From contig JAPLVI010000093.1 of the NCBI GenBank assembly GCA_026397195.1, forward strand, positions 1 through 5,844: a stretch of DNA of 5,844 bases. Reading direction: 5' to 3'. Below the pieces are notes generated by a model. The model saw only the letters and a program-made list of their open reading frames with translations. It was not told where the DNA came from and did not search any database. Positions 5,404 to 5,844 of this stretch are shown here, in pieces. Each line of letters starts with the position of its first letter. The first letter of the stretch is position 1. The position numbers were made by a program, and so were the translations under genes. The stretch comes from Candidatus Berkelbacteria bacterium (GTDB lineage: Bacteria > Patescibacteriota > UBA1384 > JAHJRZ01).

Positions 5404-5432
5404 ATTATAGCATACTATATCTAATTTGTCAA
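5404..5432 (-). promoter_or_regulatory. Consensus sigma-70 promoter of the rpf-like gene
   Basis: On the - strand TTGACA (5432-5427) and TATAAT (5409-5404) are separated by exactly 17 bases, so both hexamers and the spacing match the consensus. This predicts strong transcription starting near 5397 and running into the rpf-like gene. Confidence 0.9.
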
Positions 5433-5465
5433 GAGTATAGGGGTTTGGTTTTTAAGGAGCTTTTA

Positions 5466-5481
5466 GGGTCAAATTTTACCC
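5466..5481. promoter_or_regulatory. Near-perfect 16-base palindrome, possible operator
   Basis: GGGTcAAATTTtACCC is palindromic except for one pair. It lies 33 bases upstream of the rpf-like -35 and about 85 bases upstream of the divergent + strand promoter, a position suited to a dimeric regulator. The binding protein is unknown. Confidence 0.3.
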
Positions 5482-5489
5482 CTTGAAAC

Positions 5490-5516
5490 AAAAAAGTGCT
5501 GATTGCCCCTCAGCAC
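5490..5516 (-). terminator. Intrinsic terminator on the - strand
   Basis: GTGCTGA (5496-5502) and TCAGCAC (5510-5516) form a perfect 7-base-pair stem. The six A bases at 5490-5495 give a T-run after the stem on the - strand only. It would stop transcription coming from the right before it reaches the rpf-like promoter. No - strand gene is visible between it and the window end. Confidence 0.7.
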
Positions 5517-5566
5517 ACAAAGACAAGCTTAGCATAGTCAGAAATCCTGTCAAGGTGATCAACCTT

Positions 5567-5575
5567 TGTTATAAT
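5567..5575 (+). promoter_or_regulatory. Extended -10 promoter of the metalloprotease gene
   Basis: TGTTATAAT is a perfect extended -10 (TG-N-TATAAT). A partial -35, CTGTCA (5547-5552), lies 17 bases upstream. The transcription start would be near 5582, only about two bases before ATG 5584. Confidence 0.75.
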
Positions 5576-5583
5576 ATAAAGGT

Positions 5584-5844
5584 ATGCGTAATAATCTTTG
5601 GCTTAAAGAGTTAGCACAAGACATTTGGTTTAAATATTTTTCTGATGTTTCTGCAACCAATGATCTTCGGGTTAAATTTGGCAAACGAGCCCGTTGGCAG
5701 TTGGGTTGTATTAGACAAAGCACTAAAGAAGGAAGTCCGAGTATCGTCACCATTAATGGCTACTTCAAAAATTTAAGCATTCCTCAATATGTGGTTGAAT
5801 CAATCCTGGTGCATGAATTTATCCATTATCTTGCCGGTTTTTCA
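5584..5844 (+). CDS. Zinc metalloprotease-like protein with HExxH motif (partial, 3' end outside window)
   Basis: The first 87 codons are in the window and the frame is open at its end. The zinc-binding motif HEFIH is at residues 77-81, in the context VESILVHEFIHYLAGF, so His77, Glu78 and His81 are the first metal ligands and the catalytic Glu. The preceding segments LRVKFGKRARWQLGCI (28-43) and IVTINGYFKNLSIP (54-67) resemble SprT-like or YgjP/WLM-type small metalloproteases, where beta-strands and a helix precede HExxH. The third ligand lies beyond the window, so the family cannot be settled. There is no signal peptide, so it is probably cytoplasmic. ATG 5584 is the first start after a stop at 5572-5574. 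AAAGG ends one base before it, too close for a normal Shine-Dalgarno. It is transcribed divergently from the rpf-like gene. Confidence 0.75.
   Translation, partial: MRNNLWLKELAQDIWFKYFSDVSATNDLRVKFGKRARWQLGCIRQSTKEGSPSIVTINGYFKNLSIPQYVVESILVHEFIHYLAGFS

Overview
The window looks like part of a small-genome bacterium of the Patescibacteria / Candidate Phyla Radiation type. This is an inference from gene content and style: an AT-rich, compact layout, a full-length PaaX-like protein of the kind often mislabelled Cas2 in these genomes, LexA, RarA, a membrane protein with two carboxypeptidase-regulatory-like beta-sandwiches, an Rpf-type muralytic enzyme, and GTG and TTG starts behind strong Shine-Dalgarno sites. 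TGA is not read as an amino acid in any gene here, so the standard bacterial code fits. No marker gene is present that would fix the phylum.

Bases 1-425 hold a small GIY-YIG nuclease-domain gene with short palindromes sharing a GTCGAGA core on both sides; its start codon lies inside one palindrome. Bases 426-3237 hold three genes on the + strand: lexA (SOS repressor, with an unusual Gly-Gly at the expected self-cleavage site), a PaaX-like regulator and rarA/mgsA (AAA+ ATPase acting at stalled forks). The last two are 26 bases apart and probably co-transcribed; lexA is separated from them by 140 bases that contain candidate control sequences. Together they suggest a DNA-damage and genome-maintenance cluster.

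Bases 3238-3473 contain a GC-rich, strongly palindromic repeat (copy A) and a hairpin, then a TTG-started gene (3474-4514) for a membrane protein of unknown function. It ends at a strong bidirectional terminator (4534-4560), which it shares with a convergent, secreted Rpf-like transglycosylase on the - strand (4577-5206). The rpf-like gene has a consensus sigma-70 promoter and a leader of about 190 bases containing a second copy (copy B) of the palindromic repeat. The two copies show two compensatory base-pair changes, the strongest unexplained signal in the window.

The divergent region 5207-5583 also has a near-perfect palindrome, a - strand terminator with no visible gene, and an extended -10 promoter placed so close to the next start codon that the mRNA would be almost leaderless. 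That last gene, cut by the window end, encodes a zinc metalloprotease-like protein with an HExxH motif. No tRNA, rRNA, CRISPR array, transposase or replication origin was seen.
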